Assembly: GCA_027346205.1 (NCBI GenBank)
Contig: DAIESR010000085.1
Location: 1-7,737, forward strand
DNA: 7,737 nucleotides
Origin: Beijerinckiaceae bacterium
GTDB lineage: Bacteria; Pseudomonadota; Alphaproteobacteria; Rhizobiales; Beijerinckiaceae
Reading direction: 5' to 3'
Below are positions 1 to 5,899 of the stretch, piece after piece. The first letter of the stretch is position 1. Every line of letters begins with the position of its first letter. Made by a program: the position numbers and the translations under genes. Below the pieces are notes generated by a model, which was not told the origin of the DNA, did not search any database, and worked only from the letters and a program-made list of their open reading frames with translations.

Positions 1-821
1 CCGTTCAGCGGCGGCAGATCATTGATGAGAACGCCCTTGTCGTCATAAGGCATGTCGAAGATCGCTTTCGCCATGTCGCCCATCTTGTTCTTCGGCGCCT
101 TTTGCGAGACGGCGGAGCGCCCCGCGACGAGATAAAGCGCATTAGCTGTCGAACCGCCCGAGATCGCCTGAAAGAAATGGTCGAAGAGAACATATTCGTC
201 GGCCAAACGATGATAATGCGGAATATCCTCGCACGTGTAGAAGCCGAGTACGGCGCCAGAAGGCTTCGATTCCGAAAACATGGTGCGAATGCGGTCGGCT
301 TCCGTCACATTGGTGAAAGGCGCGTGGTGCTTGGTCAGTGCGAGAGCAACGAACCGATCCATCTTGCCATTGTTGATCTGTTCGAACATCCGGTAAAAAT
401 GATGCGATGGGTCCCAAGGAACATTGTGGTTCGCCGGAATATAGGGCGCGAGGTGGAAGGGCTGGTTCGGCAGCAGCGCCTTCTGGAATCCGGGAATATC
501 GAGCGGCACCGGCAGCGTTGAATAGGGAACACCTGCGGGATTCTTTTGCAGCCCCATGAAGCGGGCGCTGATCTTGCCGTTTTCATCCAGCAGATTTTCG
601 ACATGCGCGCCGCTCGGGTGCCGATAGGCGCCGAAATAATGGTCGAAACTGCGGTTCTCCTGATAGATCACCACGATGTGATCGATCTTGTCGCGAAAGC
701 CTTTCAGGTCCGAGGCGACTGGCGCGGCGGCCCATGCTGGCAATCGCGATGCCGTGAGTGCGACGCCGCCGGCCGCCAAGGATCGGAGCACATTTCGGCG
801 GTCAGGGTGCATGAATGTCAT
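1..821 (-). CDS. Tat-exported phosphoesterase (phospholipase C / acid phosphatase AcpA type), C-terminus cut by window edge
   Basis: A secreted phosphoesterase of the phospholipase C / AcpA superfamily, expected to hydrolyse phosphate mono- or diesters in the periplasm. 273 residues are visible; the family usually has about 450-550, so the C-terminal metal-binding half lies outside. The N-terminus carries a twin-arginine signal, DRRNVLRSL at residues 7-15, then a small-residue hydrophobic stretch and a likely cleavage site near AWA (29-31). The family hallmark QENRSFDHYFG follows at 54-64; in AcpA the Glu-Asn pair of this motif (here E55-N56) binds the catalytic metal. SGGSTANALYL (221-231) sits where the family has its nucleophile region, so S224 or T225 is a candidate nucleophile (inference). 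The start is ATG at 821, preceded by GAGGAGGAG with a 6-base gap; a second in-frame ATG at 812 is less well placed. Substrate (phospholipid or soluble phosphoester) cannot be told from this half. Confidence 0.88.
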   Translation of the reverse strand, partial: MTFMHPDRRNVLRSLAAGGVALTASRLPAWAAAPVASDLKGFRDKIDHIVVIYQENRSFDHYFGAYRHPSGAHVENLLDENGKISARFMGLQKNPAGVPYSTLPVPLDIPGFQKALLPNQPFHLAPYIPANHNVPWDPSHHFYRMFEQINNGKMDRFVALALTKHHAPFTNVTEADRIRTMFSESKPSGAVLGFYTCEDIPHYHRLADEYVLFDHFFQAISGGSTANALYLVAGRSAVSQKAPKNKMGDMAKAIFDMPYDDKGVLINDLPPLN

Positions 822-987
822 CCTCAGCTCCTCCTCGATCCCTCGCGCATGTGCATAGTGGCGCACAGCTCGCCGTGCGGACGGCGATAAATCAGTCGAG
901 GTGGCGTCTAAAGCCTGTTCATGACATGTGTGAGAAGCGCGACAGCGGCTGCTGATGCCTGAAATATCCTCGGACTATCGAGACTAT

Positions 988-1005
988 TCACCAGAATCGT
1001 GACAG
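988..1005 (-). promoter_or_regulatory. Weak candidate PHO-box-like direct repeat upstream of the phosphoesterase
   Basis: On the minus strand there is CTGTCAC, four bases, then CTGGTGA. The first half matches the PhoB half-site consensus CTGTCAY and the 11-base period is right, but the second half matches at only about 3 of 7 positions. It lies about 165 bases upstream of the phosphoesterase start. Nothing else recognisable was seen between 822 and 1029. Offered only because the downstream gene is a phosphate-releasing enzyme. Confidence 0.15.
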
Positions 1006-1029
1006 TGCTCAAGAGTCTCACCGACGAAC

Positions 1030-1059
1030 AAAAAAGGCGGACAGTCGAAACTGTCCGCC
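1030..1059 (-). terminator. Rho-independent terminator of the rhodanese gene
   Basis: A perfect 10-bp stem (1036-1045 pairing with 1050-1059) closes a 4-base loop that reads TTCG on the minus strand. It is followed on that strand by six T (the A run at 1030-1035). It lies about 60 bases past the rhodanese stop. The stem is GC-rich next to the T run, the classical intrinsic terminator form. The orientation of the T run shows it serves leftward transcription. Confidence 0.9.
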
Positions 1060-1120
1060 CTTCGATCATGACTCTCTGGAATGCACGATCAGCCGGTTGG
1101 CGGCAAAGCGCGTCGGCCGA

Positions 1121-2089
1121 TCACATCACGCCGACCACCGGGTTCTTGAGATGGGTCCACTCGTTCATCGATCCAGTGTAGAGCTTGGCATTCTTGTTCT
1201 TCAGAATTTCATGCGTCACGAACCATGCACCCGAGGCGAGATGTCCGGTGTTGCAATAGGTGATCGTGGCTTGATCGGGTTTGATATTCTGCTGCTTGAA
1301 GATTGCCTGATATTCTTTGGCGCCCATGAACTCATGCGCGCTTCCCGCGGTCTTGGTGATGGCTTCGGTGGGGAAGGAATGAGCACCTTCCACATGGCCG
1401 GCGGCCAGAACCACGGGGCTTTTCACGATGCCGAAGAACTGAGCCGTCGGGCGGGCGTCCACCAATTGCGTGGCGTGGCTCTTCAGGCTCTCCTTGACGT
1501 CATCGGTCGTCGCCAGGATGTCCTTGCGTTCGGCGGTGGCGACCCAATCGCCTTTCTTGGCGCTGGGGCTGTCGGTGCTGACCGGATATCCGGCGGCGGC
1601 CCAGGCGTTGGTGCCGCCGTTCAGGATGGCGATATTGTCGGTACCGAAATATTTCAACTGGAAGAAGAGTCGCGCGGCCATATCGAGAGAATCAACGCTC
1701 TCGCCCACAGGGGCGATCACGATCGTCTTGCCCTTGTCGAGACCGGCATCGTCCATGGCCTTTTGGAAGAATTCCTTCGTCGGCATCATGGCGACGAGCT
1801 TCATGCCGTCGACGACGCGCGCTTCGCGGATCTTGCCGAAATCCACCGCAAGAGCGCCAGGGATGTGGCTTGTTTCACTCGGCTTCTTCGCATCCGGCTT
1901 GGCTTTCGTCGCCACGCGGATATCGATCACCGTGACGTCCTTTTGATGATCGTGCAGCCATTGCGCCGTGACCAATGGGCCGGGCAGGATTGTTGCGGTT
2001 TCTGCCGCGACCGCGACATTCGGCAGAGCCGATAATGATAAAGCGCTGATACATCCGAGCACTAAAACAGCATTGTGTCTCGCCGACAT
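1121..2089 (-). CDS. Exported two-domain rhodanese (sulfurtransferase)
   Basis: A thiosulfate or 3-mercaptopyruvate sulfurtransferase-like protein of 322 residues, predicted to act in the periplasm. Residues 1-29 form a Sec signal peptide (hydrophobic core about 7-22, cleavage near AVA-AE). The N-terminal rhodanese domain (about 36-175) has VIDIR (54-58), HIPGAL (75-80) and NGGTNAWAAAGYPV (157-170) but no cysteine at the active-loop position, as in tandem rhodaneses. The C-terminal domain (about 185-320) has LVDAR (209-213), GHVEGAH (231-237) and the loop TYCNTGHLAS, with catalytic Cys279. That loop differs from CRKGVTA and CGSGVTA of characterised enzymes, so the sulfur donor is uncertain. 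The start is ATG at 2089 with AAGGAGG 5 bases upstream; an in-frame start at 2185 would put 32 unlikely residues ahead of the signal peptide. It is divergent from the YeeE/YedE operon, which points to a sulfur transfer role. C13 resembles a lipobox cysteine but too little hydrophobic sequence precedes it. Confidence 0.92.
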   Translation of the reverse strand: MSARHNAVLVLGCISALSLSALPNVAVAAETATILPGPLVTAQWLHDHQKDVTVIDIRVATKAKPDAKKPSETSHIPGALAVDFGKIREARVVDGMKLVAMMPTKEFFQKAMDDAGLDKGKTIVIAPVGESVDSLDMAARLFFQLKYFGTDNIAILNGGTNAWAAAGYPVSTDSPSAKKGDWVATAERKDILATTDDVKESLKSHATQLVDARPTAQFFGIVKSPVVLAAGHVEGAHSFPTEAITKTAGSAHEFMGAKEYQAIFKQQNIKPDQATITYCNTGHLASGAWFVTHEILKNKNAKLYTGSMNEWTHLKNPVVGVM

Positions 2090-2230
2090 CTCATCCTCCT
2101 TCGGGAAAACTGGTAGGTTTTTCGCTAGCACGCGACAGCCGTTCGCCGAATTCATCTCGGCGATACGCGCGATCGATGTGCGCAATCTTGATTGTCCCGC
2201 AGTTCGCGATTTTCAGTGGTTCACGAACAT

Positions 2231-2250
2231 TTGTATATTGTGATATAGAA
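2231..2250. promoter_or_regulatory. AT-rich imperfect dyad, candidate operator of the divergent sulfur genes
   Basis: Two 8-base half-sites, TTGTATAT and ATATAGAA, are inverted around a 4-base centre with one mismatch per arm, in strongly AT-rich sequence inside GC-rich surroundings. It sits in the 210-base gap between the divergent rhodanese (start 2089) and the first YeeE/YedE gene (start 2300). A possible rightward promoter, TTCACG at 2220-2225 and TATAGA at 2244-2249 with an 18-base spacer, would be covered by it, so a bound protein would probably repress. Sulfide and persulfide sensors of the ArsR family (BigR, SqrR) often control such genes, but that link is inference; no regulator gene is in the window. 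Confidence 0.4.
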
Positions 2251-2299
2251 GTGTTTGAATGTAAATAGCAGGGTTTGTGCTCAATTCGCAGGACGCCTC

Positions 2300-2818
2300 A
2301 TGAATTCGAATATCCGTCCCTTTTGGCCGCCACTGACGGCCGGTATCGCCCTCGGCCTCGCGCTGTTTCTGACCTTCCTTCTCACAGGTCACGGTCTTGG
2401 CGCGAGTGGCTTTTTCACCCGCCTCACGGCTTGGTTCGGCGGCGAAATTGCGCGTCCTGCAACCGAGGCGAATTCTTATCTCGGTCCCTATCTCAAAGGT
2501 GGCGTCAATCGGCTGTCGGATTGGATCACTTGGGAAGTGATCGGTCTTCTGGCCGGCGCGTTCGTCGCTGCGGTGACCAGCGGCAGGTTTCGCATCCGGT
2601 TCGATGGCGCCAGAGGATTTGGCCCCGTAGGTCGCGTTGCTCTGGCAATCGCCGGCGGAATGCTGTCGGGCTTCGGTGCCCGATTGGCGCGCGGTTGCAC
2701 GAGCGGCATTGGTCTTTCGGGCGGCGCGCCGCTCGCCACTGCAGCCTTTGTGTTTCTCATCGGATTTTTTGTTGCGGGTGTGCTCGTCAGCATGCTTATG
2801 CGGAGGACTTGGGCATGA
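2300..2818 (+). CDS. YeeE/YedE family membrane protein, half-size subunit 1 (thiosulfate/sulfur uptake)
   Basis: An inner-membrane protein of 172 residues from the YeeE/YedE (TsuA-like) family, which imports thiosulfate or related sulfur species. Hydrophobic segments lie at about 10-29, 78-94, 110-126 and 146-166. The signature is GARLARGCTSGIGLSGG at 126-142; C133, the only cysteine, is the conserved thiol in the pore motif of this family. Single-chain YeeE proteins are roughly twice this size, so this is one half of a two-gene version. The start is ATG at 2300 with a modest CAGGA 7 bases ahead; an in-frame TTG at 2255 would add 15 non-hydrophobic residues and has no better ribosome site. 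Its stop overlaps the ATG of the next gene (ATGA), indicating translational coupling and a joint complex. Family assignment is firm; the exact substrate is inferred. Confidence 0.88.
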   Translation: MNSNIRPFWPPLTAGIALGLALFLTFLLTGHGLGASGFFTRLTAWFGGEIARPATEANSYLGPYLKGGVNRLSDWITWEVIGLLAGAFVAAVTSGRFRIRFDGARGFGPVGRVALAIAGGMLSGFGARLARGCTSGIGLSGGAPLATAAFVFLIGFFVAGVLVSMLMRRTWA

Positions 2819-3489
2819 TGCTTCCAATCTATGACAGCGGCGTCGCTTCCGGACTGCTCAGCGGCGCGCTCTTCGGCTATGTACTCGAGAACGCCGGCTT
2901 CGCAAGCCCGTGCAAATTGACCGCGGAATTCCGCTTCACCGACTGGTCTGTGTTCAAGGTGATGTTCACCGCGATCATCGTCTCCGCCGTCGGCCTCTAT
3001 GTCGCCAATGCGCTGGGCGTGATGCGACCCAATGGCTACTATATTCCGACGACTTATTTCTGGGCTACGCTCACGGGTGGCGCACTCATCGGCGCGGGCA
3101 TGGCGGTGGGCGGCTATTGTCCCGGCACTTCGGTGGTGGGCTTTTCGTCGGGTCGCATCGACGCTCTGTTCTTCATGGTCGGCATGGTTCTGGGCACTGG
3201 CCTGTTCGGCGGCGTGTTCGATCCGCTCAAAGGCTTCTATTTCGCGGCGGCGGGCCCGAAGGCGCAGACGCTCCCCACCTTGTTCGGCATTCCGGATTGG
3301 GCCGTGCTCGCCATTTTGATCGTGGCAGCGGTGGCCGGCTTCGTCCTTGGCGGTCGTCTCGAACGCAAGAGCGGCGGCGCATTGACCGCCGAGCAGGTGA
3401 ACGGCGATACGGGTGGTATGGGTGCAAATGGCATGGCTGCAAAAAAACTCGAGACCATGCCAATCGAAAAATTCAGCCAGGCCCACTGA
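2815..3489 (+). CDS. YeeE/YedE family membrane protein, half-size subunit 2
   Basis: The partner of the preceding gene: 224 residues with hydrophobic segments at about 10-28, 48-67, 84-101, 116-134 and 162-180. Two cysteines are present: C33 in FASPCKLTAEF and C102 in GGYCPGTSVVGFSSGR, the second being the conserved YeeE/YedE CPGT motif. Together with C133 of subunit 1 the pair holds three cysteines, the number reported as essential in the single-chain thiosulfate transporter TsuA (inference from known family). The start is ATG at 2815, overlapping the previous stop, with GGAGG 8 bases upstream; a second ATG follows directly at 2818. The C-terminal ~40 residues (183-224) form a charged then Gly/Met-rich soluble tail (GGMGANGMAAKK) not needed for the fold. 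No TusA-like TsuB partner is encoded nearby. Confidence 0.88.
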   Translation: MMLPIYDSGVASGLLSGALFGYVLENAGFASPCKLTAEFRFTDWSVFKVMFTAIIVSAVGLYVANALGVMRPNGYYIPTTYFWATLTGGALIGAGMAVGGYCPGTSVVGFSSGRIDALFFMVGMVLGTGLFGGVFDPLKGFYFAAAGPKAQTLPTLFGIPDWAVLAILIVAAVAGFVLGGRLERKSGGALTAEQVNGDTGGMGANGMAAKKLETMPIEKFSQAH

Positions 3490-3507
3490 TTGAAGAGGAA
3501 GCGCCTT

Positions 3508-3825
3508 ATGCATTCGCAACGGATCAAATCTGCTCTTCTGGCCGGGAGCCTGTCGACTCTGGCCGCAGCGCTGGTTGCGACCGCGCCGGCACCCACGCCG
3601 GTCGCCGCCACTCATGTTTCCATCCAAGTGGCGCAGGCCAGCCCCTGTGGGCCATGCGGCGCTGCGAAACCCACTGCTAGTCCCTGTGGACCCGCTTCCA
3701 CCAGCGGTGCCGCTGCGGGCGGTCCTTGCGGTGCGAGCCCCTGTGGTGCCGTCCCCAGCAGTTCTGGCGGGCCGAGCACTCCCAAAAAATCGGACAAATT
3801 GATCGCGCCTTGCGGCGTGGTTTGA
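3508..3825 (+). CDS. Exported small protein with six Pro-Cys-Gly units
   Basis: I do not recognise a characterised family. The protein has 105 residues: a basic N-terminus (R5, K7), a hydrophobic core (9-24) and a signal cleavage option at AQA (42-44), after which the mature chain would begin SPCGPCG. All six cysteines (47, 50, 60, 74, 79, 102) lie in PCG triplets separated by short Ala/Ser/Gly/Pro linkers; there is no other cysteine and no aromatic residue. The first two units form a CxxC-type pair (C47, C50). The PCG codons vary (CCC, CCT or CCA with TGT or TGC), so the repetition is kept at protein level rather than being a fresh DNA duplication. The start is ATG at 3508 with AGAGGAA 7 bases upstream, 18 bases after subunit 2, so it belongs to the same operon. 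A periplasmic thiol carrier, sulfane-sulfur acceptor or soft-metal binder is a reasonable inference from composition and context; none is shown. Confidence 0.8.
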   Translation: MHSQRIKSALLAGSLSTLAAALVATAPAPTPVAATHVSIQVAQASPCGPCGAAKPTASPCGPASTSGAAAGGPCGASPCGAVPSSSGGPSTPKKSDKLIAPCGVV

Positions 3826-3872
3826 TCCGCAGCAAAAGCGGCGCATGACACGCCGAGGCGACATAAAGAGCG

Positions 3873-3894
3873 GCTCGCTGCGTAAGCAGCGAGC
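3873..3894. other. Perfect 9-bp hairpin with GTAA loop after the sulfur operon
   Basis: GCTCGCTGC is followed by GTAA and its exact complement GCAGCGAGC; the loop fits the GNRA tetraloop rule on the plus strand. No T run follows in plus orientation, so it is not a classical terminator for the operon ending at 3825. On the minus strand the downstream sequence has only TTTAT, and no leftward gene ends here. It may be a processing or attenuating hairpin, or a Rho-assisted terminator, placed 48 bases after one gene and 48 before the next. Confidence 0.4.
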
Positions 3895-3942
3895 GCGACG
3901 CATCAAGACGCCACAAGATGCTTGCGACGCGCGACCTTGGCG

Positions 3943-4695
3943 ATGGTGAGTCTCGACGAAGACGCATTGCTCCGCCGTTTGCGGCAGCTTCCATCAAGCG
4001 AATTGCTCGGCATGTATGCAGCTGCGGCGGAAGCGCTGCAATGTTTCACGGCACTTGCGCAAAGCGGGCAGAATCCGGTCACCGCGGTTCTCGACGGCGC
4101 GACAGCCATTGAAGAATGGGCGCATTTTCCACCGGGCGATGCTGTCGATCGTGAGACGCAATCTCGCTATTTCTACCATGCCCATGCCGCGCATGAGCGC
4201 ATTGCCAATGAGCATGGTCACTTTCATACTTTCATGTCGCCGGACGAGTTTGCGGCCGCGCCGCAGGCCGATGCTCCAGACGACGATCCGTCTTGCAGAG
4301 CTGGGCCGACTAGCGATCTGGCGCCACGCGTCACGCATCTTGTCGGCATTTCCACGGATGCGCATGGCGGGATCCTCCGCCTCTTCACCACCAATCGCTG
4401 GGTGACGGGCGAGGTCTGGCGCGAGGTGGAAGATGTGATCTGCATGCTCGATCATTTCGCCATGACGACAGAACATCCGTCACGCGATCTCAATGGCTGG
4501 GTCACGTCGGTCATCCGCATGTTTCGGCTGCAGATCGTCGATCTGATCCATGCGCGAGATTCGAATCTGGCGGCGTTTCAGGCCGTGCATCCGGAACGCG
4601 ATGTCTACGAGGACCGGAGCCTTCACGTGACGTCGGAAATATCCGTCGACCTTCTCGGCCAGATCCGCGCCATCGAAGCCGCGATCGAAGCGTAG
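3943..4695 (+). CDS. Conserved hypothetical, His-rich cytoplasmic protein (possibly DUF6969-like)
   Basis: No function is known to me; the motif layout reminds me of the uncharacterised DUF6969 family, from memory and not verified. The protein has 250 residues with no signal peptide or membrane segment. An N-terminal helical region (about 5-58) leads to WAHFPPGDAVD (59-69), then a dense histidine cluster: YHAHAAH (78-84) and EHGHFHTF (90-97). H79, H81, H84, H91, H93 and H95 are candidate metal ligands. A variable acidic linker (about 105-125) is followed by a second conserved-looking block, HLVGISTDAHGG and LRLFTTNRWVTGEVW, and a helical C-terminus. The start is uncertain: ATG 3943 has no clear ribosome site, TTG 3922 and GTG 3946 are alternatives. 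It follows the sulfur operon by 117 bases with a hairpin between, so it is probably a separate unit. Confidence 0.78.
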   Translation: MVSLDEDALLRRLRQLPSSELLGMYAAAAEALQCFTALAQSGQNPVTAVLDGATAIEEWAHFPPGDAVDRETQSRYFYHAHAAHERIANEHGHFHTFMSPDEFAAAPQADAPDDDPSCRAGPTSDLAPRVTHLVGISTDAHGGILRLFTTNRWVTGEVWREVEDVICMLDHFAMTTEHPSRDLNGWVTSVIRMFRLQIVDLIHARDSNLAAFQAVHPERDVYEDRSLHVTSEISVDLLGQIRAIEAAIEA

Positions 4696-4743
4696 CCGGC
4701 CATCGCGCCGGGAGCGGACCCATACACCTGACTTTTGCCACGT

Positions 4744-4821
4744 CTAGAGCCGATCCCGACTATATCGAATCGCTCGCGATCCATTTAGGCGGGATCTGCT
4801 CTATTTCAAATAGTTAGAGCA
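4744..4821. repeat. Palindromic intergenic repeat bounded by CTAGAGC and TTAGAGCA
   Basis: Two nested inverted repeats are visible. AGAGC-C-GATCCCG (4746-4758) pairs with CGGGATC-T-GCTCT (4790-4802) at 12 of 13 positions around a 31-base loop. GCTCTA (4798-4803) pairs with TAGAGC (4815-4820), with CTATTT-c-AAATAG inside as an alternative short hairpin. The block starts CTAGAGC and ends TTAGAGCA, the same boundaries as the element at 5796-5851 on the other side of bluB. It lies 48 bases after the hypothetical gene and could help end its transcript. Confidence 0.6.
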
Positions 4822-5133
4822 TACCCTCATCAATGAGACATGAGATCAAACACCTAGAGAACGCGCCTCACTGCATGCGGATTGGACGTGACAGTAATCG
4901 CCAAAGACATTTTTGACATGATAAATTTGCCGTAGAAAATGCACCAGCCCCGCGACGGTCGAATTAGCCTGGAGAATTCTTGCACCCGGGACAGCGGCTT
5001 TGCCGATTGCTGCCAGGATCGATAGACTGCGCCGATCCTACCGCCGCTGAAGAGGCCCGGTCGCCCGCATGACAGATTTTTGGTCCTTCAAAGCCGGCCA
5101 CCGTCCCCTTCCCGGCTCGCCAGGAACGCGGCC
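4822..5133 (+). promoter_or_regulatory. bluB upstream region with weak promoter candidate
   Basis: A gene-free stretch of 312 bases. The best promoter candidate is TTGACA at 4913-4918 with GAAAAT at 4935-4940 (16-base spacer); the -35 is perfect but the -10 is poor. It would give bluB a leader of roughly 190 bases. A 5-bp palindrome CTCAT-ca-ATGAG lies at 4826-4837. I looked for a cobalamin riboswitch in the leader and did not find its conserved B12-box or core elements. Nothing else recognisable was seen. Confidence 0.3.
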
Positions 5134-5799
5134 ATGACCCGCTCATCCGTGGCTGCTGACGCCGTACCCCCCTGTTTCGACGAAACCTTCACGGCTCTGT
5201 TGACGGAACTCTTCCGTTGGCGGCGCGACGTCCGCCGCTTTCGCCGCGACCCTGTGCACGCGGAAACCATCGAAGAACTCGTTCGACTGGCGACACTAGC
5301 GCCCTCGGTGGGGCATAGCCAACCTTGGCGCTTCGTCAGCGTGGAAGATGCCGGACGCCGCAAGGCGATCATCGGCAATTTCAATCGCTGCAACGAAGCA
5401 GCGCTTGCGACTTTTGATGGCGAAGAGGCAGAGCGCTATGCGCGGCTCAAATTGGCCGGGCTCTGCGAGGCGCCGGTCCATCTAGCAGTCTTTTGCGATA
5501 AGGCACCTGTCGCCGGCCGTGGCCTCGGCCGGATGACCATGCCGGAAACGCTCGCTTATTCCGTCGTCGGCGCCGTGCAAAACCTCGCGCTCGCCGCCCG
5601 TGCCCGCGGTCTCGGCGTCGGCTGGGTCTCGATCCTCGATCCGTCCGATATCGCGACCATTCTCGACGTACCGGCCGAATGGCAGTTCGTCAGCTATCTC
5701 TGCATCGGCCAGCCGGAGGAGGAGCATCTCGATCCAGAGCTCGAAAGGCATGGCTGGCAAGACCGGCTGCCGCAAAGCGCGGTGCTGCATCGGCGCTAG
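5134..5799 (+). CDS. bluB: 5,6-dimethylbenzimidazole synthase BluB
   Basis: BluB is a flavin-dependent, oxygen-requiring enzyme of the nitroreductase fold. It fragments FMNH2 to 5,6-dimethylbenzimidazole, the lower axial ligand of vitamin B12, in the cytoplasm. The 221 residues match the usual length (about 200-230). The N-terminal RWRRDVRRFR (28-37) contains D32, and SVGHSQPWRF (58-67) is the flavin-binding segment. GWVSILDP (163-170) contains S166. Asp32 and Ser167 of S. meliloti BluB are required for dimethylbenzimidazole formation, and D32 and S166 align with them, so the enzyme looks active. The start is ATG at 5134 with AGGAA 7 bases upstream; an upstream in-frame TTG at 5080 would add 18 residues without conserved features. 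No other cobalamin gene is in the window. The stop codon TAG (5797-5799) lies inside a palindromic repeat. Confidence 0.95.
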   Translation: MTRSSVAADAVPPCFDETFTALLTELFRWRRDVRRFRRDPVHAETIEELVRLATLAPSVGHSQPWRFVSVEDAGRRKAIIGNFNRCNEAALATFDGEEAERYARLKLAGLCEAPVHLAVFCDKAPVAGRGLGRMTMPETLAYSVVGAVQNLALAARARGLGVGWVSILDPSDIATILDVPAEWQFVSYLCIGQPEEEHLDPELERHGWQDRLPQSAVLHRR

Positions 5800-5851
5800 A
5801 GCATGATCTTCTCCGAAAAGTCTGCAACTTTTCGGGATCATGCTTAGAGCA
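5796..5851. repeat. Palindromic repeat unit A overlapping the bluB stop codon
   Basis: GCATGATC (5801-5808) pairs with GATCATGC (5836-5843); after a 4-base bulge TTCT on the left side only, CCGAAAAGT (5813-5821) pairs with ACTTTTCGG (5827-5835) around a 5-base loop. The unit runs from CTAGAGC to TTAGAGCA. Sequence and shape resemble the dispersed intergenic palindromes of Hyphomicrobiales (family memory). As RNA it forms a long hairpin that could terminate or protect the bluB transcript. Confidence 0.75.
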
Positions 5852-5885
5852 GCGAACATTCAAATGGAATCGGAGCCGCCGCTCT
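5846..5885. repeat. Repeat unit B, AGAGC to GCTCT
   Basis: AGAGC at 5846-5850 is inverted as GCTCT at 5881-5885, with an inner ATTC (near 5859) and GAAT (near 5867). It shares its left AGAGC with the right end of unit A, so the two units are fused end to end. The outer AGAGC/GCTCT arms match those of the 4746-4802 repeat. Confidence 0.45.
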
Positions 5886-5899
5886 TGTCTTTTGTTTTC

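Noticed and set aside
980..1019. Inverted GAGACT / AGTCTC pair
   Set aside because: Six-base arms 28 bases apart can occur by chance, and it does not align with a promoter or gene boundary.
1097..2035. A 312-codon open frame on the plus strand
   Set aside because: It is antisense to the well-supported rhodanese, has no family features, and runs across that gene's conserved motifs.
2030..2060. Lipoprotein signal in the rhodanese (LGC at residues 11-13)
   Set aside because: Only about five hydrophobic residues precede the cysteine and the hydrophobic core continues after it, so an ordinary Sec signal with cleavage near AVA-AE fits better.
2275..2814. Upstream extension of YeeE/YedE subunit 2 in its own frame
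   Set aside because: The frame stays open through subunit 1 but encodes an Arg/Ser-rich nonsense stretch; the ATG at 2815 has a strong ribosome site and begins the membrane protein.
3827..3841. Short CCGC/GCGG hairpin after the PCG gene
   Set aside because: A 4-bp stem with a 7-base loop and no T run is too weak to call a terminator.
2488..3906. A 472-codon open frame on the minus strand
   Set aside because: It lies opposite the YeeE/YedE and PCG genes, is rich in Arg, Ala and His with no domain, and reflects GC-rich third positions of the real plus-strand genes.
4960..5133. Cobalamin riboswitch ahead of bluB
   Set aside because: Expected for a B12-related gene, but the B12-box and conserved core elements could not be found on the plus strand.
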